Below, piece after piece: positions 47,797 to 56,198 of a stretch of 64,000 nt of DNA (within the stretch, counting starts at the first letter, position 1; every line of letters starts with the position of its first letter). The DNA is from Neisseriaceae bacterium. GTDB lineage: Bacteria > Pseudomonadota > Gammaproteobacteria > Burkholderiales > Neisseriaceae. The notes under the pieces are model-generated. The model made no database searches, had not been told where the DNA came from, and saw nothing but the letters and a program-made list of their open reading frames with translations. The DNA lies in assembly GCA_017991555.1 (NCBI GenBank), contig JAGOQM010000004.1:199550-263549 (forward strand), written 5' to 3'. A program made the position numbers and the translations under genes.

Positions 47797-48735
47797 ATGG
47801 CAGTTAAAATGACCACCCCTGAGTTTATCAATGGCTTTTTGAAAACCGCAGCGGGTTACGACAGCACCGAAGGCAATCCACGCGCGAAGGAAATCATCCA
47901 TCGCTTGTTGGTTGACATCAACGTGATGATGGACGACTTGGCCATTACCCCAGAAGAATTCTGGGTGGCGGTTTATTATTTGGGGCGCTTAGGGACGGCC
48001 GGAGAGCCCGCGCTATTGGCCGCTGGCTTAGGCTTGGAGCGGATGTTGGACATGCGTCAAGACGCCGAAGACGAAGCCGCGGGCCGTTTGGACAAAAATG
48101 CCACCCCACGCATTATTGAAGGGCCGTTGTACGTGGCCGGCGCGCCGGTGTGTGAAGGCGAAGGGCGTATGGACGATGGCACCGACACGGTGGCGTCAGA
48201 AATGTACTTACACGGCAAGGTGATGGATGCCGAGGGCAATGTGATCCCCAATGCCATGGTGGAAGTGTGGCACGCCGACAGTAAGGGCGGCTACTCTTAT
48301 TTTGACCCCACTCAAAGCGAATACAATCTGCGCCGCAAGATTAACGTCAACGGTGAAGGCCGCTACGTGGCGCGCAGCATCGTGCCTTCTGGCTACGGCG
48401 TGCCACCAGAAGGCCCAACCAATGAATTATTAAGCGCCATTGGCCGCCACGGTAATCGTCCGGCTCACATTCACTTCTTTGTGTCGGCGCCTGGCTATGC
48501 GCATTTAACCACCCAAATTAATTTGGATGGCGACCCTTACTTACACGATGACTTCGCCTTCGCCACGCGTGACGAGCTGATTGCTCAAGCCGTGCGTGTC
48601 GATGGCGCTGAAGACATCAAAGCCAAAAACATGACCCGCGATCACTTCTACGACGTTGAGTACAACTTTGTGTTGGCCAAAGCCAAGGCAGAAGTACAAG
48701 AAGACCGCATCGCGCGTCAACGTGCATTGGCATAG
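47797..48735 (+). CDS. catA: Catechol 1,2-dioxygenase
   Basis: A 312 aa intradiol dioxygenase that opens catechol to cis,cis-muconate using Fe(III). The N-terminal helical linker domain (about 1-100) is typical of catechol dioxygenases and mediates dimerisation. The catalytic domain has the intradiol signature from LHGKVMDAEGNVIPNAMVEVWHAD, iron-ligand tyrosines around GGYSYFD and RYVARSIVPSGYGVP, and ligand histidines in PAHIHFFVSAPG. It follows catC by 62 bp with AAGGAG at the start. It could be in the benD operon or have its own start of transcription. Confidence 0.96.
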   Translation: MAVKMTTPEFINGFLKTAAGYDSTEGNPRAKEIIHRLLVDINVMMDDLAITPEEFWVAVYYLGRLGTAGEPALLAAGLGLERMLDMRQDAEDEAAGRLDKNATPRIIEGPLYVAGAPVCEGEGRMDDGTDTVASEMYLHGKVMDAEGNVIPNAMVEVWHADSKGGYSYFDPTQSEYNLRRKINVNGEGRYVARSIVPSGYGVPPEGPTNELLSAIGRHGNRPAHIHFFVSAPGYAHLTTQINLDGDPYLHDDFAFATRDELIAQAVRVDGAEDIKAKNMTRDHFYDVEYNFVLAKAKAEVQEDRIARQRALA

Positions 48736-48790
48736 TGTGTGACCGCAGGCCTGGTGTTGGTGCCAGGCCTGCTTACTTAGGCATAAAAAT

Positions 48791-49453
48791 ATGATTAATA
48801 AAATCAGTCCTTCATTGAGGGACGTTGTGGCGAGCATTCATGATGGCGCCACCATTATGATTGGCGGCTTTGGCACCGCAGGTCAGCCAGCAGAGCTGAT
48901 AGACGCGCTGATTGAGCAAGGCGCCAAAGGGCTGACCATCATTAATAATAATGCCGGCAACGGTGAGATTGGCCTTGCGGCCTTATTACAGGCGGGCCGG
49001 GTCGATAAAATGATTTGTTCGTTTCCACGGCAGGTCGACTCACACATTTTTGATGGCCTTTACCGTGCGGGCAAAGTGGCGCTGGAGCTGGTGCCGCAGG
49101 GCAACCTCGCCGCGCGCATTCAGGCCGCAGGTGCGGGCTTGGGCGCTATTTTTACCCCGACGGGCTACGGCACCCTATTGGCCGAAGGCAAGGAAAGCCG
49201 TGAAATCAACGGCAAACACTATGTGTTGGAATACCCGATCACGGCTGATTTTGCCCTGATTAAGGCCCACAGCGCCGACCGTTATGGCAATTTGTTGTAC
49301 CGTAAAACCGCGCGAAATTTTGGGCCCATCATGGCCACGGCGGCTAAATGCACCATCGCCCAAGTGTCAGAAATTGTCGAAGTGGGGGCGATGGACCCAG
49401 AGTGTGTGGTGACGCCAGGCATATTTGTGAAGCACGTTGTGCGTGTTGCTTGA
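48791..49453 (+). CDS. pcaI: 3-oxoadipate CoA-transferase subunit A
   Basis: The 220 aa alpha subunit of the family I CoA-transferase that moves CoA from succinyl-CoA to beta-ketoadipate. It has MIGGFGTAGQPAELIDALIEQG, NNNAGNGEIGLAALL and LEYPITADFALIKAHSADRYGNLLYRKTARNFGP. Paired subunit B follows 32 bp later. The pair links the pathway to the TCA cycle, consuming succinyl-CoA that PcaF later returns. The catechol-type naming catI would be equally valid. Confidence 0.94.
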   Translation: MINKISPSLRDVVASIHDGATIMIGGFGTAGQPAELIDALIEQGAKGLTIINNNAGNGEIGLAALLQAGRVDKMICSFPRQVDSHIFDGLYRAGKVALELVPQGNLAARIQAAGAGLGAIFTPTGYGTLLAEGKESREINGKHYVLEYPITADFALIKAHSADRYGNLLYRKTARNFGPIMATAAKCTIAQVSEIVEVGAMDPECVVTPGIFVKHVVRVA

Positions 49454-49485
49454 GTTGATGCTTAACAGATTAGAAGAGACCAAAC

Positions 49486-50166
49486 ATGAGTAATCAACCG
49501 TTGAATCATCCGTCAGGCCCAGGCCCCCTAGCCCGCAGCCGCGACGACATTGCCAGGCTTGTGGCACAAGACATCCCGGAAGGGGCGTATGTGAATTTGG
49601 GGATCGGTTTGCCCACGCGGGTGGCGCAATACTTAGACCCGAATAAAGAGATTTTTTTACACAGTGAAAATGGCCTTTTGGGCATGGGCCCAGCGCCTGT
49701 GCCAGGGGGCGAAGACCCAGAGTTAATTAACGCCGGTAAAGAGTTTGTGACGCTGTTGCCCGGCGGCAGTTTTTTTCATCACGGTGATTCATTCACCATG
49801 ATGCGTGGCGGCCACATCGACATTTGCGTTCTGGGCGCTTTTCAAGTGGCGCAAAACGGTGACCTGGCCAACTGGCACACTGGTGGGGCTGATGCCATTC
49901 CAGCCGTGGGTGGGGCCATGGACTTGGCCATTGGCGCCAAACAGGTGTTTGTGACCATGGAACACGTGACCAAAAAAGGCGAACCCAAAATTGTCAGTAC
50001 CTGTACCTATCCCTTGACCGGCATCGGCTGTGTCAATCGTATTTACACGGATCTGGCGGTTTTAGACGTCATTGACGGCGGCCTGTGGGTGGTGGACATG
50101 GTGGACGGTTTGGATTTGGCGGCGTTGCAAAACGTCACCGATGCGCCCCTCAACGTAAAGGATTAA
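49486..50166 (+). CDS. pcaJ: 3-oxoadipate CoA-transferase subunit B
   Basis: The 226 aa beta subunit, carrying the catalytic glutamate in LHSENGLLGMGP. Further family segments are YVNLGIGLPTRVAQYL and GGAMDLAIGAKQVFVTMEHVTKKGEPK. The N-terminus has a proline-rich lead that is longer than usual by about ten residues. It is followed after 4 bp by pcaF, so the three genes are translationally close. Confidence 0.94.
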   Translation: MSNQPLNHPSGPGPLARSRDDIARLVAQDIPEGAYVNLGIGLPTRVAQYLDPNKEIFLHSENGLLGMGPAPVPGGEDPELINAGKEFVTLLPGGSFFHHGDSFTMMRGGHIDICVLGAFQVAQNGDLANWHTGGADAIPAVGGAMDLAIGAKQVFVTMEHVTKKGEPKIVSTCTYPLTGIGCVNRIYTDLAVLDVIDGGLWVVDMVDGLDLAALQNVTDAPLNVKD

Positions 50167-50170
50167 CAGC

Positions 50171-51373
50171 ATGACGGTTTATATTTGTGACGCCATCAGA
50201 ACGCCTTTTGGCCGCTACGGCGGGGGGCTGGCGGGCGTGCGCGCCGATGATCTAGCGGCGGTGCCGATTAAGGCTTTAATGGCCCGTCACCCTGAAGTTG
50301 ACTGGTCGCTGGTGGACGATGTGATTTATGGCTGTGCCAACCAAGCCGGTGAAGACAACCGCAACGTCGCGCGGATGGCGGCTCTGTTGGCGGGTTTGCC
50401 CGAGACGGTACCGGGCAGCACCATCAATCGGCTGTGCGGCTCCAGCCTTGACGCCATTGGCACCGCGGCTCGAGCCATTAAGGCCGGTGAAGTCGACTTG
50501 ATGATTGCCGGTGGGGTTGAAAGCATGTCGCGCGCGCCGTTTGTACAGGGGAAAGCCACCAGTGCTTTTAGTCGTGTGCTCAAGCTGGAGGACACCACCA
50601 TCGGCTGGCGCTTTGTGAATCCACTCATGCAGCAACAGTACGGCGTTGATTCGATGCCGCAAACCGCCGAAAACGTGGCGGTTGAGTTCAACATTAGCCG
50701 CGCTGATCAAGACGCGTTTGCCTTACGCAGCCAGCTGCGTACCCAAGCCGCACAGGCGCAAGGGCTATTCGAGGCCGAGCTGGTTCCCGTCAGCATCCCG
50801 CAGCGTAAGGGCGAGCCAGTGGTGATCAGCGTGGATGAACACCCACGCGCCAACAGTACGCTGGCGGCCTTGGCGCAGTTGAAGGGCGTGGTTCATCCCG
50901 AGGGCAGCGTCACCGCGGGCAATGCTTCTGGGGTGAATGATGGGGCAGCGGCGCTGTTGTTGGCTTCTGCCGCGGGTTTAAAGCGGCATGGCCTGCTGCC
51001 TAAAGCCCGCATATTGGGCATGGCCACTGCTGGTGTGGCGCCCCGCATCATGGGTTTTGGCCCAGCGCCTGCGGTTAAAAAAGTATTGGCGCAAACGGGC
51101 CTAAGCCTGGCTGATATGGACGTGATTGAGCTGAACGAAGCCTTTGCCGCTCAGGCTTTGGCCGTGCTGCGCGATTTGGGCCTGCCCGATGATGCTGCCC
51201 ACGTGAATCCTAATGGGGGCGCGATCGCCTTGGGACACCCTTTGGGGGCCTCTGGCGCGCGCTTGGTGACCACCGCCCTGGGGCAATTACAGCGCATTGG
51301 CGGTCGCTATGCGCTGTGCACGATGTGCATTGGGGTGGGGCAAGGCATCGCCTTGATTATTGAGCGCGTGTAG
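50171..51373 (+). CDS. pcaF: Beta-ketoadipyl-CoA thiolase
   Basis: A 400 aa thiolase that cleaves beta-ketoadipyl-CoA to acetyl-CoA and succinyl-CoA, the last step of the pathway. The nucleophilic Cys is in [12 protein letters not shown], the His in [20 protein letters not shown], and the second Cys in [10 protein letters not shown]. The opening [30 protein letters not shown] is typical of PcaF rather than acetoacetyl-CoA thiolase. It is the last enzyme gene before the transporters. Confidence 0.95.
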   Translation: MTVYICDAIRTPFGRYGGGLAGVRADDLAAVPIKALMARHPEVDWSLVDDVIYGCANQAGEDNRNVARMAALLAGLPETVPGSTINRLCGSSLDAIGTAARAIKAGEVDLMIAGGVESMSRAPFVQGKATSAFSRVLKLEDTTIGWRFVNPLMQQQYGVDSMPQTAENVAVEFNISRADQDAFALRSQLRTQAAQAQGLFEAELVPVSIPQRKGEPVVISVDEHPRANSTLAALAQLKGVVHPEGSVTAGNASGVNDGAAALLLASAAGLKRHGLLPKARILGMATAGVAPRIMGFGPAPAVKKVLAQTGLSLADMDVIELNEAFAAQALAVLRDLGLPDDAAHVNPNGGAIALGHPLGASGARLVTTALGQLQRIGGRYALCTMCIGVGQGIALIIERV

Positions 51374-51393
51374 TGCGCTGGTTGTCTGAACGA

Positions 51394-51464
51394 TTATAAG
51401 GGTTTGCCAGTAAGGTCATAGCAATGGTAAACCCTTATATAACCGTGGTTTAAGGTTGTATAAG
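51394..51464 (+). promoter_or_regulatory. Composite inverted-repeat leader of AAHS transporter 1
   Basis: TTATAAGGGTTTGCC (51394-51408) is opposed by GGTAAACCCTTATAT (51426-51440), pairing at 13 of 15 positions. The second arm overlaps CTTATATAAC (51434-51443), which is opposed by GTTGTATAAG (51455-51464). The same arrangement with the same 30 bp offset is found before transporter 2. It could be an operator or an RNA switch-like pair of alternative stems. Confidence 0.65.
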
Positions 51465-51512
51465 TATTAAAACAATAACGAGTGAAGAGACAATACTTAG
51501 GAGAAAACCATT

Positions 51513-52871
51513 ATGACCGCTAGCAATCACCTCAGCGCTGCCGAGCCTAAACCGTCGGCAGACGCGCTCAATATTGGCCCGATGATCGATGAGGCCAAGT
51601 TTCAAAAATTTCACTGGCTTACCATTTTTTGGAGTGCCTACATCATTATTTTTGATGGCTACGACCTCGCGGTATTGGGGGTCATTTTGCCCAAACTCAT
51701 GACGGAATGGGGGTTAAGCGGCGCCCAAGCCGGCCTGTTGGGCAGTTACACTCTGTTTGGCATGATGATTGGGGCGCTGTCTCTGGGCACGCTGTCGGAT
51801 AAACTGGGCAAGAAAAAGGTCATGGCCGGCTGCATCATTGTGTTCAGCGCCTTTACGTTTATGTGTGGTTTTGCCACCAATCCGACGGAGTTTGGCTGGT
51901 ATCGCTTTATTGCCGGCATTGGCTTGGGCGGGGTAATGCCGGTGGTGACCACGCTGACCAGTGAGTACTCGCCCAAGCACAAGCGCAGCATGATGGTGGG
52001 GCTGATGTTCAGCGGTTATTCCATCGGCGGCATGTTGGCGGCCCTGTTGGGCATTTTCATGATTCCCACCTTTGGTTGGCAGTCTATTTTTTACGTGGCC
52101 ATTTTCCCCATTCTGTTGCTGCCTTTGATTTTAAAGCAAATGCCAGAGGCGAGTACGTTTTTAATTCAAACCAAGCAGTGGGATCGTCTGGGCGCCCTGA
52201 TGCAAAAAATTCGGCCTGAGTATCGCCATCAGCCAGGAACCACGTTTACCAGCCCTAACACGCAGGCCAACGACAAGGCCAGAATCGTGATTGGTGATTT
52301 GTTTGCCGAAGGACGGCTGTTGAGTACGGTGATGATTTGGCTGGTGTTTTTTATGCTGCTGTACGTGATCTATGGCATGACCTCCTGGTTGCCTCGATTG
52401 ATGATCCAAGCAGGTTACCCACTGGGTTCTAGCCTGAGCTTTTTGTTTACCTTACACCTTGGCACGATCTTGGGCGCGGTCAGTAGCGGTTGGTTTATGG
52501 ATCGTTTTAACGGCCGTAACGTGATGGTGACGTATTTGGCCTTAGGGGCCGTGGCCATTGGTGCCTTGGGCTTTATTGGCAACAGCCAAGCCATTTATGG
52601 GCTGTTGGTCATTGCCGGTGCCACCACCATCGGGACGCAAATTGCGATGTGTGCCTTTGTGGCGCGCTTCTATCCCAGTCGGATGAGTTCAACTGGCTTA
52701 GGTTGGGGTTTGGGCATGGGCCGTATTGGCGCCATTTTGGGGCCTTTTATAGGGGGCGTGCTGTTTGATCTGAGCCTAACCTTGCAACAAAACTTCTTGA
52801 GCTTCGCCTTGCCGTCTCTATTGGCTGCGCTGTTCATGCTGTTGGTGAACAAGCGCCTGACGGCTTCTTAA
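51513..52871 (+). CDS. AAHS-family MFS aromatic acid transporter 1 (BenK/PcaK-like)
   Basis: A 452 aa major-facilitator protein with twelve helices. FDGYDLAVLGVILPKLMTEWGLSGAQAGLLGSYTLFGMM carries the DGYD motif of helix 1 in aromatic acid:H+ symporters. LSDKLGKKKVM and STGLGWGLGMGRIGAILGPFIGG are further AAHS signatures. Context at the end of the ben-cat cluster points to benzoate uptake. The neighbour at 53266 is a close paralogue. AGGAG lies before the ATG. Confidence 0.92.
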   Translation: MTASNHLSAAEPKPSADALNIGPMIDEAKFQKFHWLTIFWSAYIIIFDGYDLAVLGVILPKLMTEWGLSGAQAGLLGSYTLFGMMIGALSLGTLSDKLGKKKVMAGCIIVFSAFTFMCGFATNPTEFGWYRFIAGIGLGGVMPVVTTLTSEYSPKHKRSMMVGLMFSGYSIGGMLAALLGIFMIPTFGWQSIFYVAIFPILLLPLILKQMPEASTFLIQTKQWDRLGALMQKIRPEYRHQPGTTFTSPNTQANDKARIVIGDLFAEGRLLSTVMIWLVFFMLLYVIYGMTSWLPRLMIQAGYPLGSSLSFLFTLHLGTILGAVSSGWFMDRFNGRNVMVTYLALGAVAIGALGFIGNSQAIYGLLVIAGATTIGTQIAMCAFVARFYPSRMSSTGLGWGLGMGRIGAILGPFIGGVLFDLSLTLQQNFLSFALPSLLAALFMLLVNKRLTAS

Positions 52872-52899
52872 CCCCGGTTCAGCAAGGTGTTTATGACGG

Positions 52900-52929
52900 A
52901 CCCCGACCCTTGTGGTCGGGGTTTTTTTA
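52900..52929 (+). terminator. Intrinsic terminator after transporter 1
   Basis: ACCCCGACC (52900-52908) pairs with GGTCGGGGT (52914-52922), followed by T residues. Confidence 0.92.
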
Positions 52930-53151
52930 TGTTGATGGGGTTGACGTTTTTTCGCGGCAGCAGAGGCTAATTAACGTTATGCAAGGTTAATTTTTCACAG
53001 GTCTTAAAGTCTTTATGGTATTGTATTGTATGAAAAAGTGAACTCTATTATACGTTATAACTTAATAATAAATTAAGCATTAGTTTAAAGAGGGGCATCG
53101 TGGTGCAGGGCCACTCTTTGTGATGACGATGGGTGCGTGGGGATAAGCTTA
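52930..53151. other. Intergenic spacer between the two transporter genes
   Basis: This is AT-rich DNA with no recognisable gene, lying between the transporter 1 terminator and the inverted-repeat leader of transporter 2. It gives transporter 2 room for an independent promoter. Confidence 0.5.
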
Positions 53152-53220
53152 ATAAGGGATTGTCTTTGTGGTATTGGGCAGAGGTAAATCCTTATATAGC
53201 TGAAGTACCTAGTTATATAA
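53152..53220 (+). promoter_or_regulatory. Composite inverted-repeat leader of AAHS transporter 2
   Basis: AATAAGGGATTG (from 53151) and GGTAAATCCTTATATA (53183-53198) are placed 30 bp apart, start to start, as before transporter 1. TTATATA (53192-53198) and TTATATAA (53213-53220) form the second inverted pair. The symmetry of the first pair is weaker here than at 51394. Confidence 0.6.
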
Positions 53221-53265
53221 ACACCAAAAATAAATTACTTAAGTCGTACAAAGAGGAGTAGAGAG

Positions 53266-54600
53266 ATGACACAATCTGTAGAACCTAAGGTGTTGGACGT
53301 CAGTCCCATCATTGATGGGGCGAAGTTTCAAAAATTTCATTGGCTCACGATTTTTTGGTGTGCCTACATCATTATTTTTGATGGTTATGATTTGGCGGTA
53401 TTGGGGGTGATTTTGCCCGCCATCATGACCGAATGGAACCTCAGTGGTGCCCAGGCTGGCTTGTTGGGCAGCTATACGTTGATTGGTATGATGGTGGGGG
53501 CTTTATCCCTCAGCGCCTTGTCGGATAAAATTGGCAAGAAAAAGGTGATTACGGTGTGCGTATTGGTGTTTAGCCTGTTTACCTTTTTATGCGCCTTTGC
53601 CACCACGCCCACCCAGTTTGGCTGGTTTCGCTTCATCGGCGGGGTGGGGCTGGGTGGCGTGATGCCGGTGGTCACCAGCTTGACCAGTGAGTATTCGCCC
53701 AAACGTCGCCGTAGCCTCATGGTGGGACTGATGTTTAGCGGCTACTCGGTTGGCGGTATGTTGGCGGCGGTGCTGGGCATCTTTGTGATCCCCGTTTTGG
53801 ATTGGCAGGCTATGTTCTACATCGCCTTGTTCCCGGTGTTGCTGTTGCCGTTTATGTTGAAACAGCTACCCGAATCGGCCGCCTACATGGTGCAGACCCA
53901 GCAGTGGGACAATATGGGGGCGGTGTTGGAAAAGGTCGAGCCTGGTTACCGCCACGAAGAGAATACGGTGTACAGCAACCCCAGCGTGGTGAAAGACAAC
54001 AGCAAGGCCCGCATCGTGATTGGCGATCTGTTTTTGGACGGCCGTATGCTCAGTACCTTGATGCTGTGGGCCATGTGTTTCATGTCTTTATACGTGGTGT
54101 ATGGGATGACTTCGTGGTTGCCGCGTTTAATGGTGCAGGCGGGCTACCCTTTGGGCTCCAGCCTAAGCTTTTTGTTCACCGTCCACTTCGGAACGGTCTT
54201 GGGGGCGCTAAGCTGTAGCTGGTTGATGGACCGCTACAGTGGCCGTAATGTGTTGGTGGCGTATTTGTTTGTGGCCGCGGCGGCGATTTCGGCCTTGGGC
54301 TTTGCCAGCAACAGTGTGGTGCTGTACGGTTTGTTGATGGTGACTGGTGCGACCACCATTGGCAGCCAAATTGGCCTGTATGCTTTCATCGTGCGTTTTT
54401 ATCCGATGACCATGAGTTCGACCGGCATGGGTTGGGCTTTGGGGGTGGGGCGTTTGGGCGCCATTATTGGCCCCTTTGCGGTGGGTTTGCTGTTTGACCT
54501 CCAGCTGACCTTGCAGCAAAACTTTTTTAGCTTTGCCGTGCCAGCGGTATTGGCCGCCATTTTCATGAGCATGGTGAGCAACCGTAAAACGGTGTCCTAA
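53266..54600 (+). CDS. AAHS-family MFS aromatic acid transporter 2
   Basis: A 444 aa paralogue of transporter 1; large blocks are identical, including KFQKFHWLTIFW, AYIIIFDGYDLAVLGVILP and GMTSWLPRLM-x-QAGYPLGSSLSFLFT. The main differences are in the N-terminal tail, the central loop (residues about 225-250) and the ends of helices. The pair looks like a tandem duplication followed by divergence, so the two may differ in substrate (for example benzoate and another aromatic acid) or affinity. The leader is also duplicated. AGAGGAG precedes the ATG. Confidence 0.92.
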   Translation: MTQSVEPKVLDVSPIIDGAKFQKFHWLTIFWCAYIIIFDGYDLAVLGVILPAIMTEWNLSGAQAGLLGSYTLIGMMVGALSLSALSDKIGKKKVITVCVLVFSLFTFLCAFATTPTQFGWFRFIGGVGLGGVMPVVTSLTSEYSPKRRRSLMVGLMFSGYSVGGMLAAVLGIFVIPVLDWQAMFYIALFPVLLLPFMLKQLPESAAYMVQTQQWDNMGAVLEKVEPGYRHEENTVYSNPSVVKDNSKARIVIGDLFLDGRMLSTLMLWAMCFMSLYVVYGMTSWLPRLMVQAGYPLGSSLSFLFTVHFGTVLGALSCSWLMDRYSGRNVLVAYLFVAAAAISALGFASNSVVLYGLLMVTGATTIGSQIGLYAFIVRFYPMTMSSTGMGWALGVGRLGAIIGPFAVGLLFDLQLTLQQNFFSFAVPAVLAAIFMSMVSNRKTVS

Positions 54601-54613
54601 GCGAAAATGGTTT

Positions 54614-54644
54614 AAAAGCCCGACTTTAAAGGTCGGGCTTTTTT
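54614..54644. terminator. Bidirectional terminator after transporter 2
   Basis: AAGCCCGAC (54616-54624) pairs with GTCGGGCTT (54632-54640), with T residues on one side and A residues on the other, between convergent genes. Confidence 0.9.
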
Positions 54645-54662
54645 GTTGGGCGCTGGGTCGGT

Positions 54663-55136
54663 TTAGCGATCCATTAAGGTGGGTAAAAATAGGCCGATCA
54701 ACACCAGCGCCAAGCCGGCCAAGCGCCAGAGGGTGATGGGCTTGATGCTCAGGCCCATCAGGCCGAAGTGATCCAGCAGCATGGCGGCCAGCAGCTGGCC
54801 CGCCATGACCGCCATCATGAAACTGAGCACGCCTAGCTTGGGGGTGAGGATGAGGGCCACCGAAATGTAGATCACGCCGGCCACCCCGCCTAGCCAAGCC
54901 CAGCTGGGTATTTGGCTGAGGGTTGAAAACGAGGGCAGGCTGACCTTTAGGGCCATCAAGGCGATGATGGTGAGGACGAGGCTGACGCTTAAGGAAATAA
55001 ATGTGGCCATCAGCGGATGGCCAACCATGCGCCCGAGGGTGGCGTTGCTGGCGGCCTGAAAGGGCACCACTGCGCCGGCAAACATGGCCAGGGCAATGAG
55101 TAAGAGGGTGATCCAGGCGTAAGGGGGTTGGGTCAT
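54663..55136 (-). CDS. YdcZ/DUF606-type DMT superfamily membrane protein
   Basis: A 157 aa protein with five membrane helices; VVPFQAASNATLGRMVGHPLMATFISLSVS and TPKLGVLSFMMAVMAGQLLAAMLLDHFGLMG are DUF606/YdcZ markers. Five-helix members usually work as a dimer, and some act as paired genes; only one is present here. I take ATG 55136, since the extension to 55241 overlaps the divergent promoter region. It is divergent from the LysR gene, which suggests that regulator controls it. Confidence 0.82.
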   Translation of the reverse strand: MTQPPYAWITLLLIALAMFAGAVVPFQAASNATLGRMVGHPLMATFISLSVSLVLTIIALMALKVSLPSFSTLSQIPSWAWLGGVAGVIYISVALILTPKLGVLSFMMAVMAGQLLAAMLLDHFGLMGLSIKPITLWRLAGLALVLIGLFLPTLMDR

Positions 55137-55232
55137 GATGGGCGCCAATGCGTTTGTGGGTTCAGTGGGGTTAAGATAACGTATACTGATTATTAATTGA
55201 AATCGATAATGAGCATGAAGGGTATTCGTCAA

Positions 55233-56195
55233 ATGAATCACTTAGCCAAGCTGGATTTGAATTTATTGCGGGTGCTGCATGCGCTTTTAACCGAGCAGCA
55301 CGTGTCGCGGGCGGCCGAGCGGTTACACCGCAGCCAGCCCGCGGTGAGCCATGCGCTGGCGCAGCTACGCGCACGCTTTGATGACCCCTTGCTGCTGCGG
55401 GTGGGCAACCAGCTACAGCTGACGCCACGCGCCAAAGCCCTGTTGCCGCCGTTAGAAGCCGCGCTGCGGCAACTGGACGACCTGCTTGGCCCGGAAGCGT
55501 TTGATCCGGCCGCCTTACGCCGTGATTTTTGGCTCAGCCTGTCGGATTTTGGTGCCCACTTGCTATTGCCCGAACTGATGCAGCGCCTGCGGCAAGAAGC
55601 GCCAGGGGTCACCCTCCATTTGCTGCAAAGCCATAGCCGTCAGGCCATGTTGGGGCAGCTGTTGGAAGGGGAAGTCGATGTGGCTTTGGGGGTGTTTCCG
55701 AGCCTGCCCGAGCCGCTACAGGCGACGGTACTGTTTCAGGATGGCTTTGTGTGCGTGGCCGATGGCGCCAGCCTGTCAGCGGCCGAACAGGCGCAAGGTT
55801 TGGCCTTAGAGGCCTGGCTGGCGCGGCCGCACGTGTCGGTGATGATGCGGCACAGTGAGCAGGATGAATTAGAGCGGGCTTTGGCTGTGATTGGGCAGCG
55901 GCGCACGGTGGCGCTGAGCCTGCCTTATTGGGGTTTGGCCACCGAGGCCTTGCGCGGTACCGACCTGGTGCTGACGGTGTTGGCGCAAACCTTGCGCCTG
56001 TTGCCGCCGGCGTCTGGTTTAAGCGTGTTCCCCGCGCCGCTGCCCATTCCTGAACTGACGTTTTCCCTGGCCTGGCATCCACGGCGCCACCTTGATCCAG
56101 CCCAACGCTGGCTGCGCGCCTTGATTGTGGCCATCGTCCACGACAAAACGCCCACAGCGGCGGCTGTGGGCGTAGAAGGCCTATTGAACGCTTAA
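55233..56195 (+). CDS. LysR-family transcriptional regulator (NodD/PnbR-like subgroup)
   Basis: A 320 aa LysR regulator beginning NHLAKLDLNLLRVLHALLTEQHVSRAAERLHRSQPAVSHALAQLR. The DLNLLxVLxALL opening and HVSRAAERL helix-turn-helix are typical of the NodD/LinR-type subgroup. It is followed by RLTPRAKAL-like linker residues and the effector domain (from about 90). The divergent DMT gene with a 96 bp shared intergenic region is the best candidate target. ATG 55233 is preferred over the upstream TTG because the family starts there. Confidence 0.85.
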   Translation: MNHLAKLDLNLLRVLHALLTEQHVSRAAERLHRSQPAVSHALAQLRARFDDPLLLRVGNQLQLTPRAKALLPPLEAALRQLDDLLGPEAFDPAALRRDFWLSLSDFGAHLLLPELMQRLRQEAPGVTLHLLQSHSRQAMLGQLLEGEVDVALGVFPSLPEPLQATVLFQDGFVCVADGASLSAAEQAQGLALEAWLARPHVSVMMRHSEQDELERALAVIGQRRTVALSLPYWGLATEALRGTDLVLTVLAQTLRLLPPASGLSVFPAPLPIPELTFSLAWHPRRHLDPAQRWLRALIVAIVHDKTPTAAAVGVEGLLNA

Positions 56196-56198
56196 AGG

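Noticed and set aside
54208..54897. 229-codon minus-strand frame overlapping transporter 2 and the DMT gene
   Set aside because: It crosses two genes and a terminator, and its Gly/His/Arg-rich translation has no family resemblance.
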